From Alisma plantago-aquatica (lineage: Eukaryota > Streptophyta > Magnoliopsida > Alismatales > Alismataceae), in assembly GCA_963693085.1 (NCBI GenBank), contig OY856409.1, positions 664,421,591 through 664,485,590 on the forward strand: a stretch of 64,000 nucleotides of DNA. The letters run 5' to 3'. The notes beneath the pieces were generated by a model. It did no database searches. It worked only from the letters and a program-made list of their open reading frames with translations, and was not told the DNA's origin. Position numbers and translations under genes: made by a program. Within the stretch, counting starts at the first letter, position 1. Every line of letters begins with the position of its first letter. This document shows positions 42,686 to 54,861 of the stretch, one piece after another.

Positions 42686-44347
42686 CTAAACATGTAAGTT
42701 ATCTATATCTACGATATCATCATCATCTCCAGGCATGTAGTCCTCGTCTCCGTCAGAAGGTGGAGCAACAGTGCCATCATCATCGGAGTCAGCACCATCA
42801 CCATCACCATCGTCTGAAGCGTCCTTGCCATCACCGTCGTCATCAACATCATCGGCCTCAACATCGTCAGCCTGGTCCGACATCTCCTCATCAGCAGGAG
42901 GTCCAAAAGAGAGACCGGGCCAACGAGCATTCTGCTCAGCCCAAAACATACCAAGAGCGTGAAGGTCATTGGCCTGTGGGAAGGACGGAGTAGAGTCTCT
43001 AAGGCTGGCAAGCAGAGTGGCCATGGGGCCAACATGCAACGATAGGTAGACGGGAGCGGAGCTACCAGCAATAAAAGGTGGCGGAGGTAGAGGAGCAACA
43101 ACGGAAGGCGTGGGAGCGAGGTAGTAATGATTATATGCATAGGAAGCATAATCACTACCTAGGTAGGGCTGGTAGGAAGGATATGGGTGAGCACAAGATA
43201 GGTTCATGGTAGACATGATAGAACACAAATCCTGATGCAGATGGTCCTAAACCTGTTGGTTATATGCTTGTTGGTGCATCATGTAGCCCAAAAGGGTTTC
43301 ATTTGATACACGGAATGAAACACGACTAGGTCTAGGAGGAGGTTGCAGTGGTGGAGCTCAGGTGGAGGAGGCTGGGGCAGTAGAAGCTAAGGCAGAGGGA
43401 GAAGTACCGGGGGTGGAGGAAAACACATACACTGACTTTTGAAGTGTGGTCTCACTGATGCAAACACCCTTTCTGGCGACCGGGCAGTGGAAGTCTGAAA
43501 AGATGGATTTGTCAGTGGCGAACTTGAAATAGCCACAAATCAAAGCCAGGTAGGGAGGGTGGGTGCCTTTTGTGTTCTTATCAGTGTCGAAGTAGGTCAT
43601 ATGGTGTAGAATGTATCTGGCCCACTTGACATCGATGTTCTCTAACAGGCAATACATAATGACAGCAGTGTTCTCTGCAATGTTCGTTTGGTTTTTCTTT
43701 GGATGGACATTACAGTTGATCACTAAAGCCAATATGTGCTTCCTAAGGTCAAGGGAGGAGGAAGGCAGGGTGTACTTCTTCTTGTAAGGCACGTCAGGTT
43801 TCTTCAAAAAACAATGAATGTCCAGTAAGGTCAATTCATGTTGTTTGTAGAAATCTGTCGGGTCAAGAAGATCGAAATACTCTCCGTAATCCTTTCGCCA
43901 GGTGTCGTTTTCCTTGTTTCTAGAAAGAAAGACATTTAAGGTGTCCTCAGAGATTTGGAAACGGTGACCCGCGATCATCGATGTGAGGATCACTTGAGTA
44001 TTCGACGGGGGGATAAGCGAGTCGTAGTTCCAACACAAATTTGCGTAGAACTCGTGAACTGCCTTAGTGCTCGACATAGAGTTGTTAAAGCAATCACGTT
44101 CGACGGCTAGGGCGGATAGATGGTGGACGGCTAGCAACCTAGCTAATTGATCAATAATCGCTTGACATCTAGGAGAAGGCTCGATTAAGGCGCAAAAAGG
44201 AAAAGGGCTTCGAGGAAGAAGTTCCTTGTACCGATTTACAGCCTCTATCGATATAAACGATGTATCGTCAAAGGGAATCAAGCGATTAGAGGATGAAGAA
44301 GCAGGTGCATTGCTTGGAGCATGTCATTTCCTTCTTTGGGAGGGCAT
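42686..44347 (-). pseudogene. Element H third ORF (env-like position), broken by three stops
   Basis: One minus-strand frame runs from ATG at 44347 to a stop at 42686-42688, 553 codons, with internal stops at codon 8 (about 44324), at 43358-43360 and near 43248. Residues about 20-310 resemble the plant transposon protein region found downstream of pol in Athila/SIRE-type elements (for example KWARYILHHM). The rest is Pro/Tyr-rich, then a very acidic Asp-rich tail. I see no signal peptide or convincing membrane segment, so the env label reflects position only. Not translatable as it stands. Confidence 0.75.
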
Positions 44348-44588
44348 GGAGGCGAAATAGAGGAAGAAAACGTGAAAACAAGAAAAACAAACCGTAAAAG
44401 CCGAACAAAAACCACCAATGATCGCCCGGGAAGGTCTAGGTTAAGCTACCTAGGTCGGGAAATGACTGGGAATGGGAGGTTTAGGGCTAGGGTTGAGAGC
44501 TTAGGGCTTGAGGATAATGAATCAATCGACAATTTTCTAGTTGAGAGGGAAAATAGTCGGCCGATTGTAACTTAAAGTTGGCTCAGCC

Positions 44589-44708
44589 CGCAGATCGGTC
44601 GAGTTCTGAGAGTGTGGAACTCGATCGAATGGTTCTCTGAAGAACAACTCTCGGCTCCTGATCGGTCGAGTTTGTCCTAGGGAAAACTTGACCGAAGGTC
44701 AACCTGAC
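44589..44708 (-). promoter_or_regulatory. LTR-like hairpin module upstream of ORF3
   Basis: ATCGGTCGAGTT...AACTCGATCGA (44593-44629) and ATCGGTCGAGTTTGTCCTAG with GGAAAACTTGACCGA (44661-44695), then CAACCTGA, closely resemble the U3 hairpin region of H's own LTRs (about 40860-40905). They lie 240-360 bases upstream of the ORF3 ATG on the element strand. They could be an internal promoter or a trapped LTR remnant; inference only. Confidence 0.6.
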
Positions 44709-44973
44709 CTACAACAATCATTCTTAATTTCTAGCCATATACATGGCAATTAAATTCATTTTTCAATTCTATTATGTATAATTAACATGCTTAGACACAT
44801 GTAGCTCATCATTGGGTACTATTTTGCGATAAAACATGAATTTTGATAAAAACCCAAAAATGAGAAAAAAAATTAAGCATGTTAACAAGCAAGTTAAGAA
44901 CATTTTAACCATATAGGTAGACAAGGTGAGGAATGACATGAGCAAACATATAGGATAGAGACAACTAGCTAGA
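44709..44973. other. Element H spacer between RNase H and ORF3
   Basis: AT-rich, no coding frame supported. It forms the intergenic spacer on the element strand. Confidence 0.6.
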
Positions 44974-47560
44974 TCACATAACAACATCATCCAAAGCAAC
45001 AATGAGCAGTTTAGATCGAATAAAATTAAATTTCTCTCTAGCTAGAGGTTTAGTGAAAATTACATCCAACTGATTTTTCGTGTCCACATGCGTGATATAA
45101 ATATCTTTCTTGGCAATGTGATCACGAAGAAAGTGATGGCGAACCTCTATATGTTTAGCTCTACTATGCAATATATGATTATAAGAGAGATTGATTGCAC
45201 TAGTATTATCACAATAGATAGGAGAAGCATCAAAATGTATGTTAAAGTCTTGGAGCATTTGCTTCATCCATAGGACCTGTGCACAAAAACTCCTGGTTGC
45301 AATGTATTCAGCCTCGATAGTTGATAATGCCACAATGCTCTATTTCTTGGAAAACTAAGACACCAAGCATGGTCCTAGAAGGAAGCAAGTGCCAGTTGTG
45401 CACTTTCTATCAACCAAACAACCTGCGTAATCTGCATCACTATATGCCACAAGAGTAAAGTACCTTGACTTAGGATACCATAGTCCAAAATTTGAGTTTT
45501 GGCTAAGTACTTCAAAATCCTCTTAACGACAATAAGATGCGATTTCCTAGGGCTGGATTGAAAGCGAGCACACAAGCCAACACTAAACATAATATCAGGT
45601 CTAGAGACAATTAAATAAAGTAAAATTCCAATCATACCTCTATAGAGCTTCTCATCTACCTTCTCACCTTCTTCATCTCTATCAAGTTTGGCGGTATTGG
45701 ACATGGGAGTATCCATTGGCTTCATGTTCTCCATCCCAAAGCGTTTGAGTAGTTCATGTGTGTACTTGCCTTGGTTGATGAAGTTTCCTTCTTTTGTTTG
45801 CTTGATTTGAAAACCGAGGAAGAAAGTCAACTCACCCATCATGCTCATCTCGAACTCACTCTGCATAAGAGAACTAAACTCCTTGCAAAGATCAAGATCA
45901 GTTCCGCCAAAAATGATATCATCAACATAAATTTGAATAATAAGAAAATTGTTAGAAGTATGTTTTAGAAACAAGGTAGAATCAACTTTGCCCATGACAT
46001 ACCCATTATCTAACAAAAAGTTTTTTAATTTCTCATACCAAGCTCGAGGTGCTTGTTTGAGTCCATAGTGAGTTTTTTGCAACAAATACACATGATTGAG
46101 TAGCTTGTTATTTTCAAAGCCCAGAGGTTGAGAAACAAATATGTCCTCCTTGATTGTACCATTTAAAAACACACTTTTAACATCCATTTGATATAATAAG
46201 AAATTTTTGTAACTAGCAAAGGCAAGTAGCATTCTAATAGATTCAAGTCTAATAACATGAGCATAAGTTTCATCAAAGTCAATACCTTCCTGTTGGTTGT
46301 AACCTTGTGCTACTAACCTTGCTTTGTTCCTTACCACTTTTCCTTTCTCATCTAGCTTGTTATGGTAGACCCACTTGGTGCCAATGATCTTTCTATCACT
46401 TGGTCTTGGCACTAGAGTCCACACACGATTCTTCTCAAATTGCTCTAGCTCTTTTTGCATGGCTAGGATCCACTCATCATCACCAAGGGCTTCTTTGATG
46501 TTCTTTGGCTCTAGTTGTGAGATGAAGACACTATCTGCTTGTTCTTTGTTGTATGCAGCTCGTGTCTTCACTCTCTCGAATGGGTTGGCAATGATTAACT
46601 CCTTGGGATGGTTCTTTGCAAAGCAGGGAGTAGGATCCTTCTTTTCTTCTTCTTCTTCTTCTTCTTCTTCTTCTGCTTCTATCACTTGCTTACCTTTGTT
46701 GTCGATGTTGAAGTCTTTTAAGATAGGAATTAAGTCATCTGCAACATCATTATCAAAAACATGCCTTCCAACAACAGAGTTAGTTTCAATAAACTTAACA
46801 TTAATAGATTCTTCAATTTTACACAATTCAATGTTGAAGACTCTATAAGCCCTGCTTGTAGTGCTATATCCTAGGAAGAAAGTCTTATAAAATTTTGGAT
46901 CAAACTTGTCAAGAGAACCTTTCATGTTTAAAACAAAATAAGGACATCCGAAAACAGGAAAGAAATCAATGGATGACTTTCTACCACACCATAGCTCATA
47001 GGGGGTTTTCTTCAAAGAAGGATGTGTGAAAACTCGGTTCTGCACAAAACAGGCGATACTAACAGCTTCGGCCCAAAACTTCTTAGGAATGTCATATTCA
47101 AGAAACATTGTCCTCGCCATCTCTTGAAGCGACTTGTTCTCCCTCTCTACTACCCCATTTTGTTGAGGCGTATGAGGAGGAGAAATTGTGCGAGTAACCG
47201 GATTTTTCACAAAAACGTTCAAAAAGATCATTTTCAAATTCTCCCCCATGGTCACTGCGGATAGAAACAATCCGACAAGAAACTTCATTTTCAACCCATT
47301 TGTAAAAGCTCGAGAAAATATCAAGAGTATCACTTTTTGAAACGAGAAAGAAGGTCTAAGTATATTGAGAGAAATCATCAACAATAACAAGACAATACTT
47401 GGAACCACGAAGCGTTTGTGTTTTCATTGGTCCGAATAAATTAATATGAAGAAGCTCAAGAGCTCTTTTGGTACTCATGACTCCTTTGGATTTGAAGGAG
47501 GATTTGGTTTGTTTTTCTTGTGTACACGGTTGACATTCCTCATCCTTTTCAAAATCCAAT
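44974..47560 (-). pseudogene. Element H integrase, reverse transcriptase and RNase H
   Basis: Minus strand. The integrase core starts near 47470, where the first catalytic motif reads LHINLFGP, so Asp is replaced by Asn. The second Asp is in another frame near 47255 (SIRSDHGGEFEN). From 47408 to 45375 one long frame covers HTPQQNGVVERENKSL (catalytic Glu), the integrase tail, an acidic poly-Glu stretch (encoded by CTT repeats at about 46638-46672), and RT with intact YVDDIIFGG near 45925. A frame change before 45375 leads to RNase H, 45333-44974 (STIEAEYIAT, CDNTSAINL, RAKHIEVRHHFLRD). The long open frame suggests later decay than in G. Confidence 0.88.
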
Positions 47561-47663
47561 TTGGGAAGTCCTCAAACCAAATCCTTTTTGCTCAACTTCT
47601 TCATTTGATGCATATTCACATGACCCAAACGGCGATGCCAAAGAGAACTATCATTTTTATCCG

Positions 47664-48044
47664 CTACCAAACATCTATCAAGTACGGGCTTAAGAGTATC
47701 AAGAACAATAACATAAAATTACCATTTCTAGTTCCCTTATATATGACATTGTAAGAGAGGGAATCTAGAAACAAACATTCTAAGGATGTAAACAACACAA
47801 GATATCCATTATCACATAGTTGACTTACACTAATCAAATTGTGATGTAGGTCATCAACAAGCAAACCATTCTTAATACATAGCTCATTGCCTACATCACC
47901 CTCACCTATGACGTTACCCTTCTTGTTGTCCCCGAAGGTTACCGATCCTCCTTTCTTTTTCATAAACTTATTGAAATGGCTGATTTCTCCAGTCATGTGC
48001 TTAGAGCAGCCATTATCAACAATCAATCTCTTTTTAACCTGCAA
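47664..48044 (-). pseudogene. Element H protease
   Basis: The frame begins KKRLIVDNGCSKHMTG, the Sirevirus/SIRE protease signature, but the active-site DSG reads DNG. The downstream block LLVDDLHHNLISVSQLCD is typical. Another frame between 47560 and 47664 carries the pre-integrase His/Cys region (MHQMKKL) with a stop. Confidence 0.82.
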
Positions 48045-48079
48045 GAAGGAAGGATGTCGGTACCCAACTCAAACTTTGG

Positions 48080-50114
48080 GATCCGGGGTTAGCTTAGAGA
48101 CCCATTTCATATTTGGATTGGTTCCCTTGGTCTTGTAAGGACAATAAGTAGAATAATGGTCATCACATTTGTAATGGATACATACCATATAGTTCTTAGA
48201 GCCGAAAGTCTCTCCATGGAAGATAAGAGGTTCCACACTCTTATTCTTACCCTTGTTCTTGCTCTTTCTCTTACCTTAGGGAGCAGTCCCATCATATCCC
48301 AAACCACTAGTACCAATTTGTTTGGTAGAGTGTTCTAGGACATCATTGAGGGATTTCTTTCCTGAAAGAAACTTTTGCAAAGAAGATCTTAACTTGGCAT
48401 TATCATCACTAAGGTTAATGGCAATAGTAGAAAGACTAGCAAGATCATCACTAGCATGCAATAGGTCAGCCTCTAAACAGAGGACTTTAGTATGAAAAGA
48501 ATCTCATTCTAAAGCTATGCTAGCAACTTCATTATTTTGCAAAATAGGTCTAGAAGATAAATCATTAACCTGAGCAAGTAACTTGACATTTTCAGATTTA
48601 AGCAACAAAATTTCCTTTTGATAAACATGAATCTCTTGCTTCCTAGCATCATCAATGAGAGTTAGTTCTACATTTTCAGTTTTAAGAACATCTAACTCAT
48701 CTTGGCACTTTTGGTTGTCTTCCTTAAGATCTGCAATAGTCTTAAGATAGACCCCATTCTCAACCTCTACTCCATTATGGTGAAGCTCAAGGTCAAGAAA
48801 TTGCCCTTGCAAAGAATCTATGCTATCAAGGAGCAGTTTTTCATTGTTATCAAGAATCTCAATTTTAGCATAAAGATCATCTACTATCTTGCTTAATCTT
48901 TTCCTTTTAGATTTGCATTTAGCAAATATGACCGACAATCATTAAGCATATCAATAAGAGTTTCCTTAGATAACTCATACAAATTGACTTCACTTACCTC
49001 ACTTATCTCACTTACCTCACCTACATCTTCACTTGTAGAGGCCATGAGAGCAAGGTGGCATTCTCCATCTTCGGAGCTTGAAGAGCTTGAGGAGGACTCC
49101 TCCCAAGCTGCATGAGCTGCATCTTTAGATCTTCTTTCTTTCTTTTCTTTCCTCTTATACTTGCCTTCTCTCTTGTACTCCTTGTCTTTCTTGTGACTTA
49201 TCTTAGTGACGACTCTTCTCGGCCTTTGAGCAGTCACTCTTGAAATGACCTTTTTGGCCACACTCATAGTATCTCAGAGTTGATGAAGAAGGCTTCCCCT
49301 TGTAGTGCTTTCCCTTGGAGTAGTTTGCTTCATGCTCATTTGGGCCTTCATCTTCACTTGAGGAAGGGGTAGGAGACTTTATAGCTAGTTGTTACTACCA
49401 CATCATCTCTTCTATTTGTGCTTTGAAGGCTGTGTCCTTTATCTTCTTGGACTCCTCTTATCTTTTCTCTTCCTCTTCTTGCTTATCAAGCCTAGGTTCA
49501 TGGGCTTGAAGGTTACCAACCAGCTCCTCGGTTGACAACTCACTTAGCTTGTACACCTCTCCAATGGATGTAACCTTGGGCTCCCATCTCTTAGGAAGAG
49601 ATCTCAAGATCTTGGAGTTGATAGTGCCTTTGTCCATCACACTCCCAAGGGCTGCCAATCCATTGATGATCACATTGAGCCTAGTGTACATATTAGCCAC
49701 TCTCTCATTCTTACCCATCTTGAAGTTCTCAAGTAGCCCACCAAGCATGTAGATCTTGTCTTCCTTTACTTGCTCCGTACCTTTATAGGTGACACATAGC
49801 TTGTTCCAAATTTCATGTGCGGTGTCTCAAGAAGATATCCGGTTGAACTCAGATGGAGTGAGGACTGCGTAGATGATGCTCACTGCTCTTGCATTGAGTT
49901 GAGCTTGCTTCATTTGTGCTTCAGTCCAACTGGATATCTCCCCCTTTGGGTCTTCATACTTGAGGTGCACCACCTTCCACATCTCGTAGCTCACACCTTG
50001 AAGGTAGAACTACATTCTTCTCTTCCAATATAGGAAGTTGGTGTCGTCGAAGACCGGAGGTCTCATGGAGAAGCTCCCTTCTAGGTTGAGGGATCCAAGA
50101 GACAAATCACCCAT
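48080..50114 (-). pseudogene. Element H gag
   Basis: Minus strand, start ATG at 50114 (MGDLSLGSLNLEGSFS), 50 bases after the primer site. UBN2-type capsid blocks run to about 49460 (MLGGLLENFKMGKNERVANMYTRL quoted in part: FKMGKNERVANMYTRL), with stops near 50010 and 49829. The knuckle YYECGQKGHFKSDC near 49275-49234 has its first Cys replaced by Tyr. A Lys-rich then Ser/Glu-rich segment (49267-48893) and a long Leu/Glu/Lys coiled coil (48938-48504) follow, as usual for Sirevirus Gag. Several frame changes. Confidence 0.85.
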
Positions 50115-50146
50115 CTTCTCCTACTTGTTGAAGTAGTTTGGAGAAG

Positions 50147-50163
50147 ACCTACTTTGATACCAC
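50147..50163 (-). promoter_or_regulatory. Element H primer-binding site
   Basis: On the element strand TGGTATCAAAGTAGG begins next to the 5' LTR, the usual initiator-Met type site of Sireviruses. Confidence 0.88.
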
Positions 50164-50164
50164 T

Positions 50165-51675
50165 TGTTGGATCAAGGGCTCTAGAGGGGGGGGGGGTGAA
50201 TAGAGCTTCACAAATCTCACAAGAAAGATTAGACCACCACATTATATAAAGTGTAAAAGCTTAAACAAGCAGCAATTTGATGTCTTAATCTAACATGCAG
50301 AGCAAGGATTAGAGACAAGGAAGAGAAAGCACTTGGACATATGGTTTAGAGTGGTTCCATGTCCTAAACTTAGGATCAATGTCAGTCCACTACCTAGAGT
50401 GGGTTAGTCTCTAGGATTTGTAATCTTGGTACTCTTATATTCCACAATAAGATTACAAGACACAACAACCACACATCCAAAGGCTTAGTACCTCAAGTAA
50501 AGATCTTCAACCTATAGAAGGAGCTTACCCACTTGAACTATGGAGTCTTCATCCATCGACATGGACTTACCCACTCCTTCCTTCAAGTCTTCTGCCTTCA
50601 AGGGATTACCTATCTTCCTTGAGCGTTGTCTTGACTATCTCCTTCACTTGGAGATCTTGAGAACCTATCTCCTTCACTTAGAGATCTAGAGCACCTTGCC
50701 TTGTTCAACCTTGAAGAACAACAACCTCTTCTCCTTCACTTGGAGAAGATCTTCAACCTTTTCTTTGATAGGAAAGAGGGTAGGAAGATGGATGAGTGTT
50801 TTACATCAATACATGGGGAAACTCTCTTACCAAGGAACCTATCTCACTCATACTCACGAATTTGACTTGAAGGTAGAGAGAGAAAGGGGCTCAAAGGGTT
50901 AGAACACTCTCAACTATGCTAGGACCAAGTTTGCAATGAATGAGCAGCCTTGGAATGAACTCCAAGATGTCCTATTTATAGTTGAGGGTGCCCCTTTAAG
51001 TTGTGGGACACTTAGATACGAAAATAGCCATTTTTTTCTCAAAGCAACGACTCTATTTCACTCAAAACACACACCAACGGTCACATCACTTTTTCTGCAA
51101 AATTCCGTACAGTGCAATCGTTCGAGTTTCAATAAAGTTAACTCGATCAATCAAGTAAAAGACAAAACTGACATTCAAACTGTCGGTTGAGTTTGTTATG
51201 AGGAAACTTGACCGATCAATGAAGATCGTTTTGGTCAGGCACTCGATCGGTCGAGTTTTGTGAAAACACAACTCAACCGATGCTATCTTCAAAAAATTGA
51301 TCAAGATGGATCGACCTAGTTTGTCCTGGGGAAAACTCAACCGATTGACAACCTGATGTCAATCTTTTGAAAATGCATCGAAAGTGATTTAACTATGGTG
51401 TTTTATGACCCAATCATTTTTCTCATCTAAGTTACAAGTCAATTCATCATTACAAGTGATTACAGAAATGTTCTAAGGTCATTTACATAGATTTCCACAA
51501 ATACACACTTGCCGCTCTTTGACTTGAACTTGAGCCATTTTAGGGCTTTTGATTTTGGATCCTTTTCATGTACCTAATACCTGAAATCAATCTTTAATAC
51601 ACATATTAGATACATATGAATGGAATGGTTAATTCATTATCAAAATATAGACAATGTATAACCTCTAGGTCAACA
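50165..51675 (-). repeat. Element H 5' LTR (right copy)
   Basis: 1511 bp, same length as the left LTR. It holds the same GGTCGAG hairpin pairs (about 51180-51345) and TATA box (complement at about 50976-50985). Confidence 0.93.
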
Positions 51676-51680
51676 CAAGC

Positions 51681-52414
51681 AACCTCTAACTAGTGGCAAT
51701 TTTTACATTCAACTACACCATTATGTTGTGGAGTATAGGGGCCAGTAGTTTGATGGATGGTGCCACAAATAGATCAAAAAGATTTGATAGATTTTTGCAT
51801 AAACTCTAGAGCATTATTGGTACGGAAAATCTTAATGGGTTTGTTGAATTGGGTCTGGATTTCAAAAAAGAAGATATTGATATTGTCCAAAATAGTGCTG
51901 CGATCTTTTAGTAAAAAAAGTCAAGTAGCACAAAACTAATCATCAATAAAATTTAGAAAGTATTTAACACTAGAGTGACTAGGAACATAACATGGTCCCA
52001 AATGTCCGCATGAACTATATCAAAAAGTGCTTTAGAACCAATTTCTTTTTTAGCAGAAAATACAGACCACGTTTGTTTACCCAAAAGACAAGATGCACAA
52101 GAAAACATTTTTTCAAATAATGCTGGAAATAAATGTTTCATCTTTGTTGCAGAAGGATGACCAACCCGATAGTGCCACTGGAAACCTGTGAGTAATGTAA
52201 ATAGAAGAGAAGATGCTACAGGTGGTCCATCCAAATAGTAGAGCCCGTCTGGTCCTTCATGGTCCGAACCAATCCTCGTCTTCGTGCAGAAATTCTTCAA
52301 AACACAACTAGAAGGATCAAATTTAATGGAGCACTGAAGTTGTTTTACAATTTTACTAATAGATAGTAAATTAACATGAAATTGTGGTATGTATAAAACA
52401 AATTGGAGGTGCAA
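51681..52414 (-). pseudogene. Element G pre-integrase and integrase, N-terminal part
   Basis: The minus-strand frame 52414-51953 carries LQCSIKFDPSSC, GSDHEGPDGLYYLD, the H-H-C-C block (HYRVGHPSATKMK, CASCLLGKQ) and the first integrase Asp region (FDIVHADIWDHV; the usual Gly-Pro is changed). The rest, to 51681, has TDNALEFMQK-like and GTIHQTTGPYTPQHNG in shifting frames. It continues at 39706 across H. Confidence 0.85.
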
Positions 52415-53592
52415 CTTTCAAGACTAGGGAATAGTTTCGATGCCATGAACATGAGTCTTAGATCTATTTGCAACAGTGACAGATGGAATATTGGTGTTTT
52501 TAGTTAGAACAGAAAATAAGTGAATATCGCCAGCCATATGGACAGACGCACCACAATCAATACACCATTTATTGTTACCTACAGAAGGAGAGGCAACCAT
52601 GACGGAGGAATCATCAGTAGATGTAGAAGGTAGCTGAGTCATGTGCTCCTGGAAGAACTTCTCGAACTCTGAGCAAAGCCATTCAGTAGACGACGGAGTA
52701 GATGGTTGGTCGGATGCAGTATCAGTAGAGGTTTCTGTAGAAGCTTGGTTTGCCCAGGTTGGTTTATCATGCTTGATCCAACACCTATCTTTGTTGTGAT
52801 TATCTCGACCACACCCGTTGCAGTAGCGAGGGCTAGTAGCTTGGCCTCGACCAGGAGTAGTAGAAGAATCACGTCCACCGATAGGAGGCAGACGCCACGA
52901 TCACAACCACATCCAGAGTCAGTAGTGCGGATAGCTAGAGAAAGATGCTCAATAGCAGGAGTGGAGGTCATCGACAGAAGTCTTTGAACTCATTTAAGAA
53001 CGTCATGAAGAGTAGGCAGAGGGTCACTAGATAGAATTTGACCGACCACACCAGAGAAGGAAGCAGGAAGAGCAACTAGAAATTGGACCAGTTGGAGTTC
53101 ATTATGCTACTTCTGGGCTTCTTTAATGTCAGTCGTCAAGGGATGGTAGATTTCATTCTCATTCTAGAGAACAGAGTACTGGTTGTAGAAGTCCTCTATA
53201 GAAGTATCAGAAGAAAACTCTTTTTTGGCCAAGTTTTTGAAAATTTCAAAAACATGTTTAGGATTCTACTAATGAGAATAGACATGGGATAGATGGTCCC
53301 ACATAGCCTTAGCATCATGAAGGCATAACAAGGACTGACTGATCTGCAGTTCGGTGCTATTGAGAAGCTAAGACATAACACCAGAGTCATCTTTGGACCA
53401 CTGCACATAGGTTTGCTTGCTCTTTTCATCCGCAGTAGCAACATGTGCGATAGGAGGATCAGTAGTGAGGTGTGAGTACCGGCCTTGTGCCTTGACATAT
53501 AGGACAAAAGACGCCGACCAAAGATGGTAGTTAGAGCCATCAAGTTTGACGGTGGTAACACACAGCGAACGAGGCGGCTCAACAGAGGCCAT
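52415..53592 (-). pseudogene. Element G gag and protease
   Basis: Minus strand. The start MASVEPPRSLCVTTVKLDG at 53592 is preserved. There is a frame change near 53370 and more near 53280 and 52990. The zinc knuckle CNGCGRDNHNKDRC near 52829-52788 is intact (CX2CX4HX4C). The protease reads WCIDCGASVHMAGD near 52575-52534, so the DSG active site is DCG. Confidence 0.86.
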
Positions 53593-53748
53593 GATGAGCA
53601 TAGACAGAGCAGTAATAAACTGGGCGGGGGGAGAGGCGCTCTGGAGGCGGGATGGGGGGGGTGGCGGCGAGGGGTGGGGAGAAAGTCTAGGGCATAAGGG
53701 CAGGGTGGGAATTTGCAAAGAGGAGGATTGGTCCTGCTCTTGATACCA
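53593..53748 (-). other. Element G leader and primer-binding site
   Basis: The primer site TGGTATCAAGAGCAGG on the element strand (53733-53748) is identical to that of element B. The leader is G-rich on the plus strand, matching the C-rich leader of B. Confidence 0.82.
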
Positions 53749-53922
53749 TATAGAGGGAATAGGAACTGTATATTCGATGATCAAAATGGTGTACAATACA
53801 GTCTCTTATATAATAGAAGAGAGGAGAGACTAAAGCAAAGATGAGCAATATGGGACTAAACTACTGAAGTAAAAACATAAGTGAGGCACATGACACTTAG
53901 TAAAACACAACATATCTCTATA
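53749..53922 (-). repeat. Element G 5' LTR (right copy)
   Basis: About 174 bp, TATAGAGGG to ATCTCTATA, pairing with 37298-37476. The GTTGT duplication follows. Confidence 0.9.
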
Positions 53923-53927
53923 GTTGT

Positions 53928-54861
53928 AAACAACTCAAGCAAAACCATAATACTTCAAATGACATAAACTCAAAATCAAATAATGACTTAGCATAGTATT
54001 TTCGATGACCTTTTTGAATTAGTTCCAGTTAAAAAAATGCTAGTAAAAGACGTAAGAAATTATTGAAGAATGTTATTAAACGATTCTTTTTCCCTAGGGC
54101 TTGACTTCTTGTCTACAACAGTTCAAGTACGAGAAAATGAATTCCTCTCCTTTCAGTCGAGCCATTCCCATCCCTCGACCGCCAACTCTCCATCATCTTT
54201 CTTTGGCTGAGTGGCATGTATTTCCATGGTGCTCAACAAACAAACAAAAAGAAAAAGATACTAAGTTGAAGGTAGTTGACTTCTCTTAGATGAATATTGA
54301 ATGGAACTTCACCTAATTTGGCATGCCTAGTTGTTGATTTTGAGGACTATGCTCAAATAATAAGCATAACTAAGGTGTTTGATGCAAAGAGAAGCAATAC
54401 ATAATGATTGAGGAAAGATACCTAGTGATGTCATCATAGAACTAAGGGGAATGAAGCAAGAGGAGTATAATCATTAGTTAAAATCCCGATCAAAGGGAGC
54501 AAAAATTATTACTAGAACATAATAGATCCTCATAATCCTTTGTGTCCTAATTATCCCCACAAATAATATTTACTTCTTATTTATTTGTCTAATAGATAGT
54601 TGATGTATTTTGTGCTTATACAATTGATGTTTTATTCAATACTACTATATGTACATTGAATACCCTTAACTATATTTTGTTTTTGTTGATGCTACTGTGT
54701 TCATTGCATTCTTTGATGTTGATCAAGACACTTGATCATATATTTAATATACATTAATACTTGGTATTTTATCAGAGACATCTTTTTGATTGTTTGGAAC
54801 TGGAAATTATATCCTTAATTATAACAAGATCATGCTAATATATACTTATGATTGGAATAAC
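53928..54861. other. Intergenic, no gene seen
   Basis: AT-rich sequence between element G and the U6-like copy. No coding or repeat structure recognised. Confidence 0.5.

Larger units (their letters stand above)
39712..51675 (-). mobile_element. Sirevirus-like Ty1/copia element H, 11.96 kb, minus strand, with a third ORF
   Basis: Two 1511-bp LTRs (39712-41222 and 50165-51675), TGTTG...CAACA ends, perfect TSD CAAGC (39707-39711 and 51676-51680), inserted in G's integrase. The primer site lies beside the right LTR and the polypurine tract beside the left one. Right to left: gag with coiled coil and zinc knuckle, protease, integrase, RT, RNase H, then an extra ORF of Sirevirus/Athila type. By eye the LTRs differ by about 3-4% over the first 290 bases. 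A hAT MITE is nested at 41663-42409. Most genes are broken. Confidence 0.93.
37298..53922 (-). mobile_element. Ty1/copia element G, minus strand, split by element H
   Basis: LTRs at 37298-37476 and 53749-53922, TSD GTTGT perfect (37293-37297 and 53923-53927). The LTR family and proteins are the same as in element B (TATAGAG...TCTATA ends). Coding runs right to left: gag, protease and pre-integrase/integrase on the right of H, then integrase end, RT and RNase H on its left. Without H the element is about 4.66 kb. Removing H and one CAAGC restores the order of integrase codons. All domains carry stops or frame changes. Confidence 0.92.

Noticed and set aside
42655..43230. His-rich plus-strand frame and Met/Leu-rich minus-strand frame
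   Set aside because: Both are shadows of the Asp-rich tail of element H ORF3 in other frames.
42686..44347. True envelope protein in element H
   Set aside because: No signal peptide, fusion segment or transmembrane helix is visible; only the genomic position is env-like.
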